DNA of 39,290 nt from Anaerolineae bacterium (GTDB lineage Bacteria > Chloroflexota > Anaerolineae > Aggregatilineales > JAFGMM01). Within the stretch, counting starts at the first letter, position 1, and the number at the start of each line of letters is the position of its first letter. The notes beneath the pieces were generated by a model, which had not been told where the DNA came from, did not search any database, and was given only the letters and a program-made list of their open reading frames with translations. The position numbers and the translations under genes are program-made. The stretch lies in contig JAFGMM010000240.1 in NCBI GenBank assembly GCA_016927535.1, positions 1-39,290 on the forward strand, given 5' to 3'. Positions 1 to 7,643 of the stretch are shown piece after piece.

Positions 1-260
1 TCATCGGAGATGTCCCAGCTTTCGGCGAGGGCTGGCATCGGTTCGCCGGTGTTTAGGTTTAGAACGGTCAAGCCTTCGTAAATCTTGCGGTTGATCTCGC
101 CGGTGGCGACGGTGACGGCGGTGAAGGGGTTCAGGTGTTCGGGGTCGGGGGTGATGGGATAGCGCAGGAAAGCTTGCTCGTCTTGCGCGGTCGCCATCAT
201 CGGCGCCAGTACACTGGCGATCATCAGCACGGCGAGAACAACGGACAGCTTCTTAAACAT
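1..260 (-). CDS. ABC transporter substrate-binding protein, family 5 (5' end only)
   Basis: Only the first 86 codons are present; the gene runs off the left edge of the window. The ATG at 260 follows AAGGGAGGAG (280-271) at 10-nt spacing. Residues 1-26 form a Sec signal peptide: KK at 3-4, a hydrophobic core, and a likely cut after MMATA. There is no lipobox cysteine. The mature start contains PDPEHLNPF, then GEINRKIYEGL and ALAESWDISD. This order (DPxxLNP, then YEGL, then ALAESW) is the N-terminal signature of the SBP_bac_5 family, which delivers peptides, nickel or sugars to ABC importers. The substrate cannot be told from this fragment. It lies downstream of the PP2C gene on the same strand, 243 bp away, so it probably has its own promoter. 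Confidence 0.85.
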   Translation of the reverse strand, partial: MFKKLSVVLAVLMIASVLAPMMATAQDEQAFLRYPITPDPEHLNPFTAVTVATGEINRKIYEGLTVLNLNTGEPMPALAESWDISD

Positions 261-503
261 GTTTATCTTTCTCCTCCCTTAGATAAATGGCGTGTTGACG
301 CAGCGAAACACTTTGGGGATGTTGAGTGTTTGGGTAATCTGTGCCCTCCTTTCGATTCTCATTTGGTTGTGTGTGGTACGAGGCCGGTAAACTGGGCGAT
401 GAACGCCGAGCCGATAGTTTACCAATTCACTCGTATAGTATAACGCGCTTTCCCGTGGTCGGTCTAGTGCGGGATTGACAAGTGAGGGTTGTGCAAACTT
501 GTC
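261..503 (-). other. intergenic leader of the solute-binding protein gene
   Basis: This stretch holds the ribosome-binding site of the gene below it. A TATACT sequence on the minus strand (442-437) could be a -10 element, but no convincing -35 lies 16-18 nt upstream of it. I see no terminator hairpin for the preceding PP2C gene. Confidence 0.3.
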
Positions 504-2201
504 TCACCGCTGCCGCTTGATGACGACGAGCGTTTCGTCGTCAAAGGTGCCCTGGTCTTCAACAAAATGCGCGACTTCTTTTACGATCAAATCGGCGATT
601 TTTTGCGCGGGGTACGCCGCGTGCGCCCTAATGATTTCGCCCAGGCGCTCCTCGCCGAATTCTTCGTCGTCCGGGTCAATTGCGTCGGTGATGCCGTCGG
701 TATAAAAGACCAACACATCGCCCGGCGTCAGCGTCGTCGTCTTACAAGCAAAGCGCGCGTTTTTGAAAAGCCCGATCGCCACGCCCGCCGCCTCCAACGT
801 CTCGCAGCCGCCGGCGCCGGCGCGGTGGAGAAACGGCGGGTTGTGTCCTGCCGAAGCGAACTCCATGACGCCCGTGGCGAGGTCCAGGTAACCGACAAAG
901 ACGGTGGCGAACATAGCAGACTGCTGGTTGGCGATAATCACGCGGTTCGCCTGATCCAGCAGCGCCGCTGGCGCCAGGTTCAAGCTCATGGCGAAGCGCA
1001 GCACCGTTACCGTGAGCGACATAAACAGCGCCGCCGGGACGCCCTTGCCCGAAACGTCGGCGATGAGCACGGCGATGCGCCCGTCGGGCAGCGGGTAAAA
1101 ATCGTAGAAATCGCCGGCCACCTCGCGCATGGGATGCCACGACGCCGCGATCTCCCACCCGCTATGCTGGGGAATGTTCTGCGGGAGGAAGCTCTTTTGA
1201 ATGGACCGCGCGGTTTCCAGTTCTTGGTTGACGAGCCGCTGTTGGATTTCTTGGGCGTAGAGCCGGGCGTTTTCGATACTGATAACGGCCTGGGCGGCCA
1301 TCGCGTTGAGCAGCCGCTCGTCGCGCGCCGTGAACCGCCCGCCCTCTTTGTTGATAAGCTGGACTACGCCGATGATTTCTTGCTGGGGGTTGCGCATAGG
1401 CATCGTCAGCATGCTTTGCGACTGGAAGCCGGTTATGTCGTCGAAGTCACGCACGAAGCGCGTGTCTTCGTAAGCGTTTTCGATGTTGATGGTCTCGCCG
1501 GTGGCGGCCACGTGTCCCGCGATGCCTTCGCCCATCTTCAGCCTGATTTCGCGCAGCACGCCGGGATCCTCCAGCAGAACGCGCGAGAAAAGCTCGTCGT
1601 GTTCCGGGTCAACCAAAAAGAGCGTACCGCGCTCGGCGCCGATGGTCTCGATCAGTTCGTCGATGATGCGGCGCAGCAGCGCGTCCAGGTCGAGCGTGCT
1701 GCCGGCCATCTCGCTGACGCTGAGCATGGCGTCCAGTTCGCGCGCCAGGTCCGGCTCGTGAGCGCCGCCGGCGCGCGGTTCGACGTGCTTGGTAAGGATG
1801 AGGGTGTTCGGCCCGCCGGTTTGGGGCGCGGCTTTGCGCATCACGCTGTCGCTCAGGCTGCTGATGAAGTGCAGGCCCATCCCGCCCTTCATGCGGGCCT
1901 CAATCGGCGCGTTCCGGTCGAAGGGAGCGACCGACTCCGGGTTGAAAGGCTCGCCCCAGTCGGTCAACGTGATGCGCACGATGTCGTCCATCGCCTCGGC
2001 CTGCACGAGGAGGTCGCCGAGCCGGCCGGGCGGATAGGCGTGTTCAACGATGTTGGCGGCGGCTTCTTCGACCGCCAACTCCAGTTCGAACAAGGTCTTC
2101 TCGCTCAGTTGGAGCCGGTGCCCGATGCCGTATAGAAAATAGGAGACGGTGCGCAGATTTGGGATCGTCGCTTCGACGCGCAGTTCACCCAGCGATATCA
2201 T
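504..2201 (-). CDS. RsbW-like kinase / GAF / PP2C (SpoIIE-type) phosphatase fusion
   Basis: This 565-residue protein appears to be a switch regulator that can both phosphorylate and dephosphorylate a STAS partner. Residues 1-140 are a GHKL ATPase of the anti-sigma-kinase type, with an N-box (ELAVEEAAANIVEHAY, 41-56), a G1-like DWGEPFNP (81-88) and KGGMGLHFI (105-113). Residues about 165-315 are a GAF domain. Residues about 345-563 are a SpoIIE-type PP2C phosphatase, with metal-site motifs GDFYDFY (363-369), ADVSGKGVPAAL (381-392), GHNPP (452-456), FYTDGITDA (499-507) and FDDETLVV (553-560). No membrane segment is present. The ATG follows GAAGG at 9-nt spacing. It is 42 bp downstream of the STAS gene and almost certainly co-transcribed. 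The domain calls are strong; the partner is inferred from position. Confidence 0.93.
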   Translation of the reverse strand: MISLGELRVEATIPNLRTVSYFLYGIGHRLQLSEKTLFELELAVEEAAANIVEHAYPPGRLGDLLVQAEAMDDIVRITLTDWGEPFNPESVAPFDRNAPIEARMKGGMGLHFISSLSDSVMRKAAPQTGGPNTLILTKHVEPRAGGAHEPDLARELDAMLSVSEMAGSTLDLDALLRRIIDELIETIGAERGTLFLVDPEHDELFSRVLLEDPGVLREIRLKMGEGIAGHVAATGETINIENAYEDTRFVRDFDDITGFQSQSMLTMPMRNPQQEIIGVVQLINKEGGRFTARDERLLNAMAAQAVISIENARLYAQEIQQRLVNQELETARSIQKSFLPQNIPQHSGWEIAASWHPMREVAGDFYDFYPLPDGRIAVLIADVSGKGVPAALFMSLTVTVLRFAMSLNLAPAALLDQANRVIIANQQSAMFATVFVGYLDLATGVMEFASAGHNPPFLHRAGAGGCETLEAAGVAIGLFKNARFACKTTTLTPGDVLVFYTDGITDAIDPDDEEFGEERLGEIIRAHAAYPAQKIADLIVKEVAHFVEDQGTFDDETLVVIKRQR

Positions 2202-2243
2202 AAAATTATGCCTTCAAAAAACTGCCGGCGCGGGATGCGGCGG

Positions 2244-2576
2244 CTAAAAATCGTCGACGGCGTCCTGGACCGAGTCATAGATCGAAAAGAAATTATCAAA
2301 TCCAATAATACTAAAGACCCGCATCACCTTCGAATTCAGCGACACCAGTTTTAGATCGCCGCCCGCGTCCCGGTTCTTGGTGAGCACGTCGGCCAGCGTG
2401 CGCAGCCCCGCGCTGCTGATGTAGCGCACCCCGGCCATGTCGAGCACCATTTTATGCTTGCCGGCATCCACGGCGTCCTGCAAGGTCAGGTCCATGTTGA
2501 CGGCGCCCTCGGTGTCGATGCGTCCTTCGAGCGTGAAGATGGTAATGTCGTTTTGCGTACTTTCGATAATTTGCAT
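2244..2576 (-). CDS. STAS-domain anti-sigma factor antagonist
   Basis: A 110-residue single STAS domain like SpoIIAA/RsbV. Such proteins bind an anti-sigma kinase when unphosphorylated and are released by serine phosphorylation. The phospho-acceptor motif YISSAGLR is present, with the two adjacent serines at about residues 54-55. The C-terminal end (MRVFSIIGFDNFFSIYDS) is typical of the family. AAGGAGG (2591-2585) lies 8 nt from the ATG at 2576. A GTG one codon upstream is only 5 nt from it and is less likely. The kinase/phosphatase fusion follows 42 bp downstream, making a compact partner-switching cassette. No sigma factor is nearby, so the output may be a distant sigma factor or a non-transcriptional target. 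Confidence 0.93.
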   Translation of the reverse strand: MQIIESTQNDITIFTLEGRIDTEGAVNMDLTLQDAVDAGKHKMVLDMAGVRYISSAGLRTLADVLTKNRDAGGDLKLVSLNSKVMRVFSIIGFDNFFSIYDSVQDAVDDF

Positions 2577-2661
2577 CACTCAAGCCTCCTTGTGTATGCT
2601 ACTATGATAATCGTTTTGTGGTGAGATACCAGTTTTCATACTGGCTTGAGTGGAGGGCGAG
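2577..2661. other. divergent intergenic region between the STAS operon and the small membrane genes
   Basis: An 85-bp AT-rich divergent spacer. It holds the AAGGAGG site of the STAS gene (2591-2585, minus) and the GGAGGG site of the plus-strand gene (2652-2657). ACTATGATAAT (2601-2611) resembles a -10 on either strand, but no matching -35 is evident. Confidence 0.3.
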
Positions 2662-2901
2662 ATGGAACCGGCGACTTTAGGGCTTTTGCTGCTCACGGGC
2701 ACGGTGGTGTTATTTTTGGTAGTCTATTATCTGGCGCAGAGTCCGGAGAACCGGAGGCGTGGTTACATTACCTACAAGGAAATACGCCAGATCGCACAGG
2801 AAGAAGACGCGCAGCTCCGCGAAGAAGTTGCGACACTGCGCACCGAGCTTGAGTCGCTGCGTGCGGAAATGGCGCGCCTGCGCGACAACGGCAAGACATG
2901 A
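2662..2901 (+). CDS. small membrane/coiled-coil protein A
   Basis: A 79-residue protein of unknown function. It has one N-terminal membrane span (GLLLLTGTVVLFLVVYYLA), a linker containing YKEIRQIAQEE, and a C-terminal heptad-rich coiled coil (LREEVATLRTELESLRAEMA). The ATG at 2662 follows GGAGGG by 4 nt. A GTG at 2650 in the same frame would overlap that site and is rejected. The next gene is a paralog with the same N-terminal pattern (M-E/D-P-x-T-x-G), the same YxEIRxIAxEE motif and a nearly identical coiled coil. The topology suggests a membrane-anchored oligomerising protein. I do not recognise a named family. Confidence 0.75.
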   Translation: MEPATLGLLLLTGTVVLFLVVYYLAQSPENRRRGYITYKEIRQIAQEEDAQLREEVATLRTELESLRAEMARLRDNGKT

Positions 2902-2965
2902 AAGCTGCTGTGTCGCGCCGCGCAGTTTGTGATTGGTGAAGGCGAGTAAAGTCGAGGACGGCAAA

Positions 2966-3325
2966 ATGGATCCTTGCACTACTGGTGTTTTGTTCCTTGC
3001 TATGATGGGTTTTTTAGCGCTGATATCTCGCGGATTAAACTTAGACTCAGAGACTGCTAAACGAGTTGTCTCTTATAGAGAAATCCGTGAAATTGCCCAT
3101 GAGGAAGTGAGTCGCGCACAGAGTAGACGGCATATTTCCGAGAATAAGCCCAATACTTACTATGTGACAGCGAATGAGTTTGCCAAATACCAAGCTGAGC
3201 AAGCTCAGCCCGCGACCAAGCAAGACGAAATCGCGCAGCTCCGCGAAGAGGTTGCGACACTGCGCGCCGAGCTTGAATCGCTGCGCGCGGAGGCAGCGCG
3301 CCTGCGCGACGATGACAAGGCTTAG
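2966..3325 (+). CDS. small membrane/coiled-coil protein B (tandem paralog of A)
   Basis: A 119-residue paralog of the preceding gene: N-terminal MDPCTTGVLF and a membrane span, then SYREIREIAHEE, then a C-terminal coiled coil that differs from protein A at only a few positions. The extra length is a polar insert of about 35-40 residues (roughly 50-90) between the two shared blocks. The ATG at 2966 is chosen because AGGA (2955-2958) lies 7 nt upstream and because it aligns with the start of protein A; a GTG at 2933 lacks both. The central insert has lower GC than its flanks. The gene ends 3 bp before the convergent SH3b gene. Function unknown. Confidence 0.75.
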   Translation: MDPCTTGVLFLAMMGFLALISRGLNLDSETAKRVVSYREIREIAHEEVSRAQSRRHISENKPNTYYVTANEFAKYQAEQAQPATKQDEIAQLREEVATLRAELESLRAEAARLRDDDKA

Positions 3326-3328
3326 CCG

Positions 3329-4390
3329 CTACTGCATCGCGCCGCGCCACACCGCATCGAGCGCTTGCAGCGCCATCAGATTGCGCAGCGCGTGCCCGGT
3401 CTCCATCGCCAATGGGTTGTTGAAGTCCAGCGGAAAGTAATAGCTCAACCGCGCGCCGTCCTCGCGCACGCCGTGATTAGGGAGCGCCTGCGCCGCCGCG
3501 CCGAAATCCACCAGCGGCAGACCGTACTCGGCGGCGACGCTCGCCATGATCGCGTTGTTCTCGTTGTTGTACCAATCGGCTTTGGTGACCAGAATCGGGA
3601 TCACGCCGCGCGCAATCGCGTAGTCGATGATCGCGCGCAGGTCGCCGGCGAAGCGCGCGGGGTCGTCATGCGTGCCGAAGCTGACAAAGACGATGCCGGG
3701 CCGGTTCAGCCGGAACTCGCACGCGATGGGCGACTCGCCGGTGTTGCAATATGCGGGATTGGCCCAGGTCGAGTCGAGTGCGGCCCATGCGCTGCTGCTG
3801 CCGAATACGGCCTGTCCCTGCCGCGCGAACGAGCCGGCGAAGTGATTGATCGCCGGCTGGAGATAGGCGTAGTCGCCCAGGTCGTAATCGCCGTAGTCGA
3901 ACGAAGCCAGGAAGAAAGGAAGCCGGCTGTTACAATCGCCGGCGCGCGAGAAGGCGTGCGGGTTGTTGCCCAGCGCCAGCCCGCGCAGATAGATTTGACG
4001 CACGTTCTCGCTCACCGCCATGACGGGCGGCGGGGCGCTTGGTTCGACTTCCGGCGGCGGCGCGGCGGCGCCGATGACCTCGCCGCTGATTGGGACCGGC
4101 TCAAGCTGCACGCCCTCGGCGAAGTCCATGTAGTACGCCGACGCCCAACCGCGCCGGCCGTCCCCGGCGCGCGCCAACACCCATATCCTTAGAACGTCGC
4201 GCGCCTCGATGACGACAGTCGTGCCGTAGGGCAGCTTGCCGATGATTGCATGGTCTTCGCCAGGGCCGGCCCGGAGGTTGAGGCTGACGGCGGTGGTGCG
4301 CGCGGTGGGGGCATCCTGGGCAATCGCCAGCGCCGCCGGCGTTATCACAACGAGGAAGACGGCGGCAGCGCGCGCCCATTTACGAGTCAT
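3329..4390 (-). CDS. secreted SH3b / SGNH-like protein
   Basis: 353 residues. Residues 1-24 are a signal peptide ending near LAIAQ. Residues 32-92 form a bacterial SH3 domain (SLNLRAGPGEDHAIIGKLP ... GWASAYYM), a fold that often binds cell-wall or surface ligands. A proline-rich linker (111-122) leads to an SGNH-hydrolase-like domain (about 130-350): block I is GDCNS (151-155), block III is VSFGTHDDP (237-244), and a block-V-like region reads EDGARLSYY (310-318). The usual catalytic Asp-x-x-His is DGAR here, so the histidine is arginine and activity is doubtful. A good promoter lies just upstream. The gene follows tex on the same strand but is probably its own unit. Confidence 0.75.
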   Translation of the reverse strand: MTRKWARAAAVFLVVITPAALAIAQDAPTARTTAVSLNLRAGPGEDHAIIGKLPYGTTVVIEARDVLRIWVLARAGDGRRGWASAYYMDFAEGVQLEPVPISGEVIGAAAPPPEVEPSAPPPVMAVSENVRQIYLRGLALGNNPHAFSRAGDCNSRLPFFLASFDYGDYDLGDYAYLQPAINHFAGSFARQGQAVFGSSSAWAALDSTWANPAYCNTGESPIACEFRLNRPGIVFVSFGTHDDPARFAGDLRAIIDYAIARGVIPILVTKADWYNNENNAIMASVAAEYGLPLVDFGAAAQALPNHGVREDGARLSYYFPLDFNNPLAMETGHALRNLMALQALDAVWRGAMQ

Positions 4391-4423
4391 CGTGTTTCTC
4401 TTTCGCCAGTGCCGGTTTGTCGT

Positions 4424-4452
4424 ATTGTACTACAGATGTTAAGAATATACAA
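4424..4452 (-). promoter_or_regulatory. sigma-70-like promoter of the SH3b gene
   Basis: On the minus strand, TTGTAT (4452-4447), a 17-nt spacer, and TACAAT (4429-4424). The -10 matches consensus at 5 of 6 positions and lies 33 nt before the ATG. Confidence 0.5.
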
Positions 4453-4470
4453 AACACTCATCGCACAACC

Positions 4471-4487
4471 GCCCGGCCTTTGCCGGG
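4471..4487 (-). terminator. weak hairpin downstream of tex
   Basis: CCCGGC (4472-4477) pairs with GCCGGG (4482-4487) across a 4-nt loop, a few nt past the tex stop. No T-tract follows on the minus strand, so termination would be weak or factor-assisted. Confidence 0.35.
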
Positions 4488-4491
4488 AGAA

Positions 4492-6630
4492 TTACTCTTC
4501 CGACCAACCAAGCCCAATGCGCCCGCGCGCCGCATCAACGCTCAATATCTCGACCTCGATCACCTCGCCCACGCTGAGCCGCAGCCCGCGCGGAATCTGG
4601 CTGATGTGCAGCAGACCGTCCTGCTTCACGCCGATATCGACGAACGCGCCGAAATCGACCACGTTACGCACCGTGCCGTTCAGCAGCATCCCTTCGCGCA
4701 GGTCGTCCATCGAGAGCACATCGCTGCGCAGGATGGGCGCGGGCAGGTCTTCGCGCGGGTCGCGGCCCGGACGAACAAGCTGCTCGAAGATGTCTTGCAA
4801 AGTCGGCGCGCCCGCGCCGAACTCGCCCGCCAGCGCCTCCCACGGCTTCCCATCGCGCAGCGCCGCCAGCGCCGCCTCGCGCGCCTCCGGCTCGACGCTC
4901 ATCGCGGTCCCGGCGCGTTTCATCACCTGCTTGGCGACGGCGTAGCTCTCCGGGTGGATGGCGCTGGCGTCCAGCGGTTCCGCGCCGGCGCGGATACGCA
5001 GAAAGCCCGCGCACTGCTCGAAGGTCTTCGCGCCTAACCCTTTGACCTGCATCAGGGTCTTGCGGTCCGGGAACGGCCCATGCTCGTCGCGGTGGGCCAC
5101 GATCTGCTCTGCCAGCTTAGGGCCGATGCCCGCCGCGTAGGTCAGCAGCGCCGCCGATGCCGTGTTCAGATCCACGCCTACGCGGTTGACCACACTCTCG
5201 ACCACGGTATTAAGCGCGTCGGCAAGCTGCTTCTGGTTCACGTCGTGCTGGTACATCCCCACACCGATAGACTTCGGGTCGATCTTCACCAGTTCGGCGA
5301 GCGGGTCTTGTACGCGCCGCGCGATGCTCACCGCGCCGCGTATACTCACGTCCAGGTCGGGCAGTTCGGCGCGGGCCAGCGGGCTGGCGCTGTAGACGCT
5401 CGCGCCCGCTTCGTTGACCATCAGGTAATGCACGTCGCTGCGCTCGCGCGTCAGGTCGGCGACAAGCTGCTCGGTCTCGCGCGAGGCCGTCCCGTTGCCG
5501 ATGGCGACCAGCGTCACGCCGTGCCGCGCGACGAGCCGGTCGAGTGTGCTGAGCGCCGCCGCCCGCTCGCGCTGCGGCTCGTGCGGGTAGACGGTCACCG
5601 TGTCGAGCACCTTGCCGGTCGGGTCGATTACGCATACTTTGCAGCCGGTGCGGTAGGCCGGGTCGATGCCCATGACCACGCGCCCGGCAAGCGGCGGCTG
5701 GTTGAGCAGGCCGCGCAGGTTGGCGGCGAAGACCTCAATCGCGTGCGCCTCGGCCCGTTCGGTCAGGGCGCGGCGCACGTCGCGCTCGATAGCTGGCAGC
5801 AGCAGGCGCGCCGCCGAATCTTCCATCGCCGCTTCAAGCTGCCCCGCCATCGGCGAGCGCCGGTCTGCCGGGAAGTGCGATTCTAGCGCGCCGCGCCAGT
5901 CGCGCTCGTCAACTGCGACCGACACGCGCAGCACCTTTTCCGCCTCGCCACGATTGATAGCAAGCACCTGGTGCGGCTTGACGCGCTCGACCCGGAACTC
6001 GAACTCGTAATACATTTCATACGTGCCCTTCGGGTCTTCGGCGTCTTTGATCTTGCCGCACGTCATGCGACCAAAGCGCATCGCTTTGCTGCGCACCTCG
6101 CCGCGCACCGCCGCATGATCGCTGATCGTCTCCGCGACGATATCGCGCGCCCCGGCGAGCGCGTCCTCTACCGTCGGGATTGCGTCGTTCACATACGCCG
6201 CCGCGAGCTGCTCCGGCGTCTCTTTGCCGCGCGCCTGCGCCAGGATGAGGTCGGCAAGGCCCTGTAAGCCTTTCTCGCGCGCGATGCCGGCGCGGGTGCG
6301 GCGCTTGGGCTTGTACGGCTGGTAAAGGTCCTCCAGCGCGGTCAGCGTCTCGGCGGCGAGCAGCGCTTTGTGCAGTTCGGGCGTCATCTGCCCCTGCTCC
6401 TCGATAGACGCGATGATCGTCGCGCGCCGCGCGTCCAGGTTGCGCAGCTTCTCCAACAGTTCGCCGATCTGCCGGATTTGCTCCTCGTCCAGGCTGCCGG
6501 TGCGCTCTTTTCGGTAGCGCGCGATAAACGGCACCGTGTTACCCTCGTCGAGTAGTTCGATGGTCGCGGCTGCCTGCGCCGGTCTTACGCCCAGTTGCGC
6601 AGCGAGTCGTTGTTCGTAGTCTGTAGCCAA
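4492..6630 (-). CDS. tex: Tex family RNA-binding transcription accessory protein
   Basis: 712 residues with the full Tex architecture. An N-terminal helical region includes NTVPFIARYRKERTG (31-45) and DLYQPYKPKRRT (101-112). A YqgF/RNase-H-like domain starts at GIDPAYRTGCK (321-331). Helix-hairpin-helix motifs follow (NTASAALLTYAAGIG, 489-503, and VKGLGAKTFEQCAGFLRI, 529-546). A C-terminal S1 RNA-binding domain occupies about 645-712 (GTVRNVVDFGAFVDIGV ... DGLLHISQI). It ends immediately after S1, so it lacks the basic tail found in some longer homologs. Tex acts on RNA and transcription in the cytoplasm. It is 38 bp downstream of the ROK kinase, so it probably shares its mRNA. Identification is very secure. 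Confidence 0.97.
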   Translation of the reverse strand: MATDYEQRLAAQLGVRPAQAAATIELLDEGNTVPFIARYRKERTGSLDEEQIRQIGELLEKLRNLDARRATIIASIEEQGQMTPELHKALLAAETLTALEDLYQPYKPKRRTRAGIAREKGLQGLADLILAQARGKETPEQLAAAYVNDAIPTVEDALAGARDIVAETISDHAAVRGEVRSKAMRFGRMTCGKIKDAEDPKGTYEMYYEFEFRVERVKPHQVLAINRGEAEKVLRVSVAVDERDWRGALESHFPADRRSPMAGQLEAAMEDSAARLLLPAIERDVRRALTERAEAHAIEVFAANLRGLLNQPPLAGRVVMGIDPAYRTGCKVCVIDPTGKVLDTVTVYPHEPQRERAAALSTLDRLVARHGVTLVAIGNGTASRETEQLVADLTRERSDVHYLMVNEAGASVYSASPLARAELPDLDVSIRGAVSIARRVQDPLAELVKIDPKSIGVGMYQHDVNQKQLADALNTVVESVVNRVGVDLNTASAALLTYAAGIGPKLAEQIVAHRDEHGPFPDRKTLMQVKGLGAKTFEQCAGFLRIRAGAEPLDASAIHPESYAVAKQVMKRAGTAMSVEPEAREAALAALRDGKPWEALAGEFGAGAPTLQDIFEQLVRPGRDPREDLPAPILRSDVLSMDDLREGMLLNGTVRNVVDFGAFVDIGVKQDGLLHISQIPRGLRLSVGEVIEVEILSVDAARGRIGLGWSEE

Positions 6631-6652
6631 GTCGTCTTATCCTTCTTGTCTT

Positions 6653-6679
6653 ATTCGCGTCATTCGCGTTATTCGCGGT
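6653..6679. repeat. three tandem 9-nt units (ATTCGCGnn) between ROK kinase and tex
   Basis: ATTCGCGTC, ATTCGCGTT and ATTCGCGGT run head to tail across the last codons of the ROK gene and the spacer before tex. On the minus strand this reads CGAATAACGCGAAT (6675-6662). A one-mismatch copy of that 14-mer (CGAATAACACGAAT) occurs on the plus strand at 8352-8365, in the spacer before nanE. Confidence 0.6.
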
Positions 6680-7598
6680 TTTTTCCTAATTCAATGAACA
6701 CCCGCTGCGCCGCGCCGATTTGCCCTGCATCCGGGCCGAGCGCCATGGCCTGCGCGCGGAGATGCCGCCAGTTCGGGAGCAGCGAATCGGTGAACCCCCG
6801 GTTGACTGCTTTCAGATAGCGCGGCTGCACGCCGATGCTCCCGCCGACCAGGCACGCCTCCGGCTCGAAGACGAGCGCCAGCCCTGCCAGCACCCGCCCC
6901 ATCCGCACGCCCGCCTCCTCGATAACGGCTTGCGCCCCGGCGCTGCCGGCCGCTGCGAGCGCGAACAGGTCTTGTGCAGCGCCGCCGGGCGGTATGATAC
7001 CACAATCGGCGGCAATTCGCGCCAGCGCTTCGCCGCCGGTCAGCGATTCGATATCGACGCCGCTCTCCGCGCTCGGCACCTGCCCGACATGCCCCGCCAG
7101 CCCGCTCGCGCCGTGGAAAAGCTTCCCATCGACGACCAATGCGCCGCCGACGCCGGTCCCGACTGCAACACAAATCAGGTTCTTGTAGCCGCGCCCTGCG
7201 CCCACCGTTAGCTCGCCAAGCGCCGCCATCTTCACGTCACTATCGACATACACCGGCGCACCCAGCCGCGCCGCCAGTTCGTCGCCCAGCGGGTAATCGA
7301 CAAAAGCCGGGTGGCGTGTGTGCACGCCGCGCATCACGCCGGTGCGCGGGTTGAACTGCCCGCCGCTGCCCAGCCCTGCGCCCCGCGCGTCCGGGTGGGC
7401 ATCGAGCAGAGGGCGCGCGCAGTCTGCCAGCGCCTCGACCAAGACCTCCGGCAGCGCCAGGTGAATCCCGTCGCGCGGGGTGGGTGCATGGCGTCGGGCG
7501 ATGATCGCGCCGGCCCGCGTGACGATGGCAGCCCGGATGTTGGTCCCGCCCAGGTCTAACCCCAGCGCAATTTCACGTTCCTGATCGTCAGAAGACAT
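6669..7598 (-). CDS. ROK family sugar kinase (glucokinase or N-acetylmannosamine kinase)
   Basis: 309 residues. It has the ATP-binding phosphate-1 motif GLDLGGTNIRAA (13-24), a VDSDVKMAALGE segment holding the catalytic aspartate, the phosphate-2 motif GTGVGGALV, and the conserved LAGHVGQV histidine region. The usual ROK zinc signature (CxCGxxGCxE) is absent: after GHVGQ the chain reads VPSAESGVDIESLTGG with no cysteine, so the zinc site is lost. It lies 45 bp downstream of nanE. In sialic-acid or amino-sugar pathways a ROK kinase makes ManNAc-6-P, the NanE substrate, so ManNAc kinase is a reasonable guess. Glucokinase cannot be excluded. No strong ribosome-binding site precedes the ATG, which suggests translation depends on the operon. 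Confidence 0.9.
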   Translation of the reverse strand: MSSDDQEREIALGLDLGGTNIRAAIVTRAGAIIARRHAPTPRDGIHLALPEVLVEALADCARPLLDAHPDARGAGLGSGGQFNPRTGVMRGVHTRHPAFVDYPLGDELAARLGAPVYVDSDVKMAALGELTVGAGRGYKNLICVAVGTGVGGALVVDGKLFHGASGLAGHVGQVPSAESGVDIESLTGGEALARIAADCGIIPPGGAAQDLFALAAAGSAGAQAVIEEAGVRMGRVLAGLALVFEPEACLVGGSIGVQPRYLKAVNRGFTDSLLPNWRHLRAQAMALGPDAGQIGAAQRVFIELGKNRE

Positions 7599-7643
7599 CG
7601 CTGTATTCTCTGTGTCTCTGTGGTGAAAGAGGTTCGAAGAGGT

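Noticed and set aside
489-2135. Long open frame on the plus strand opposite the phosphatase gene
   Set aside because: It is a GC-rich shadow of the PP2C fusion; the translation is arginine-rich, lacks domains, and has no ribosome-binding site.
2650-2661. GTG start four codons upstream of small protein A
   Set aside because: It would place the start inside the GGAGGG ribosome-binding site and breaks the alignment with the paralog.
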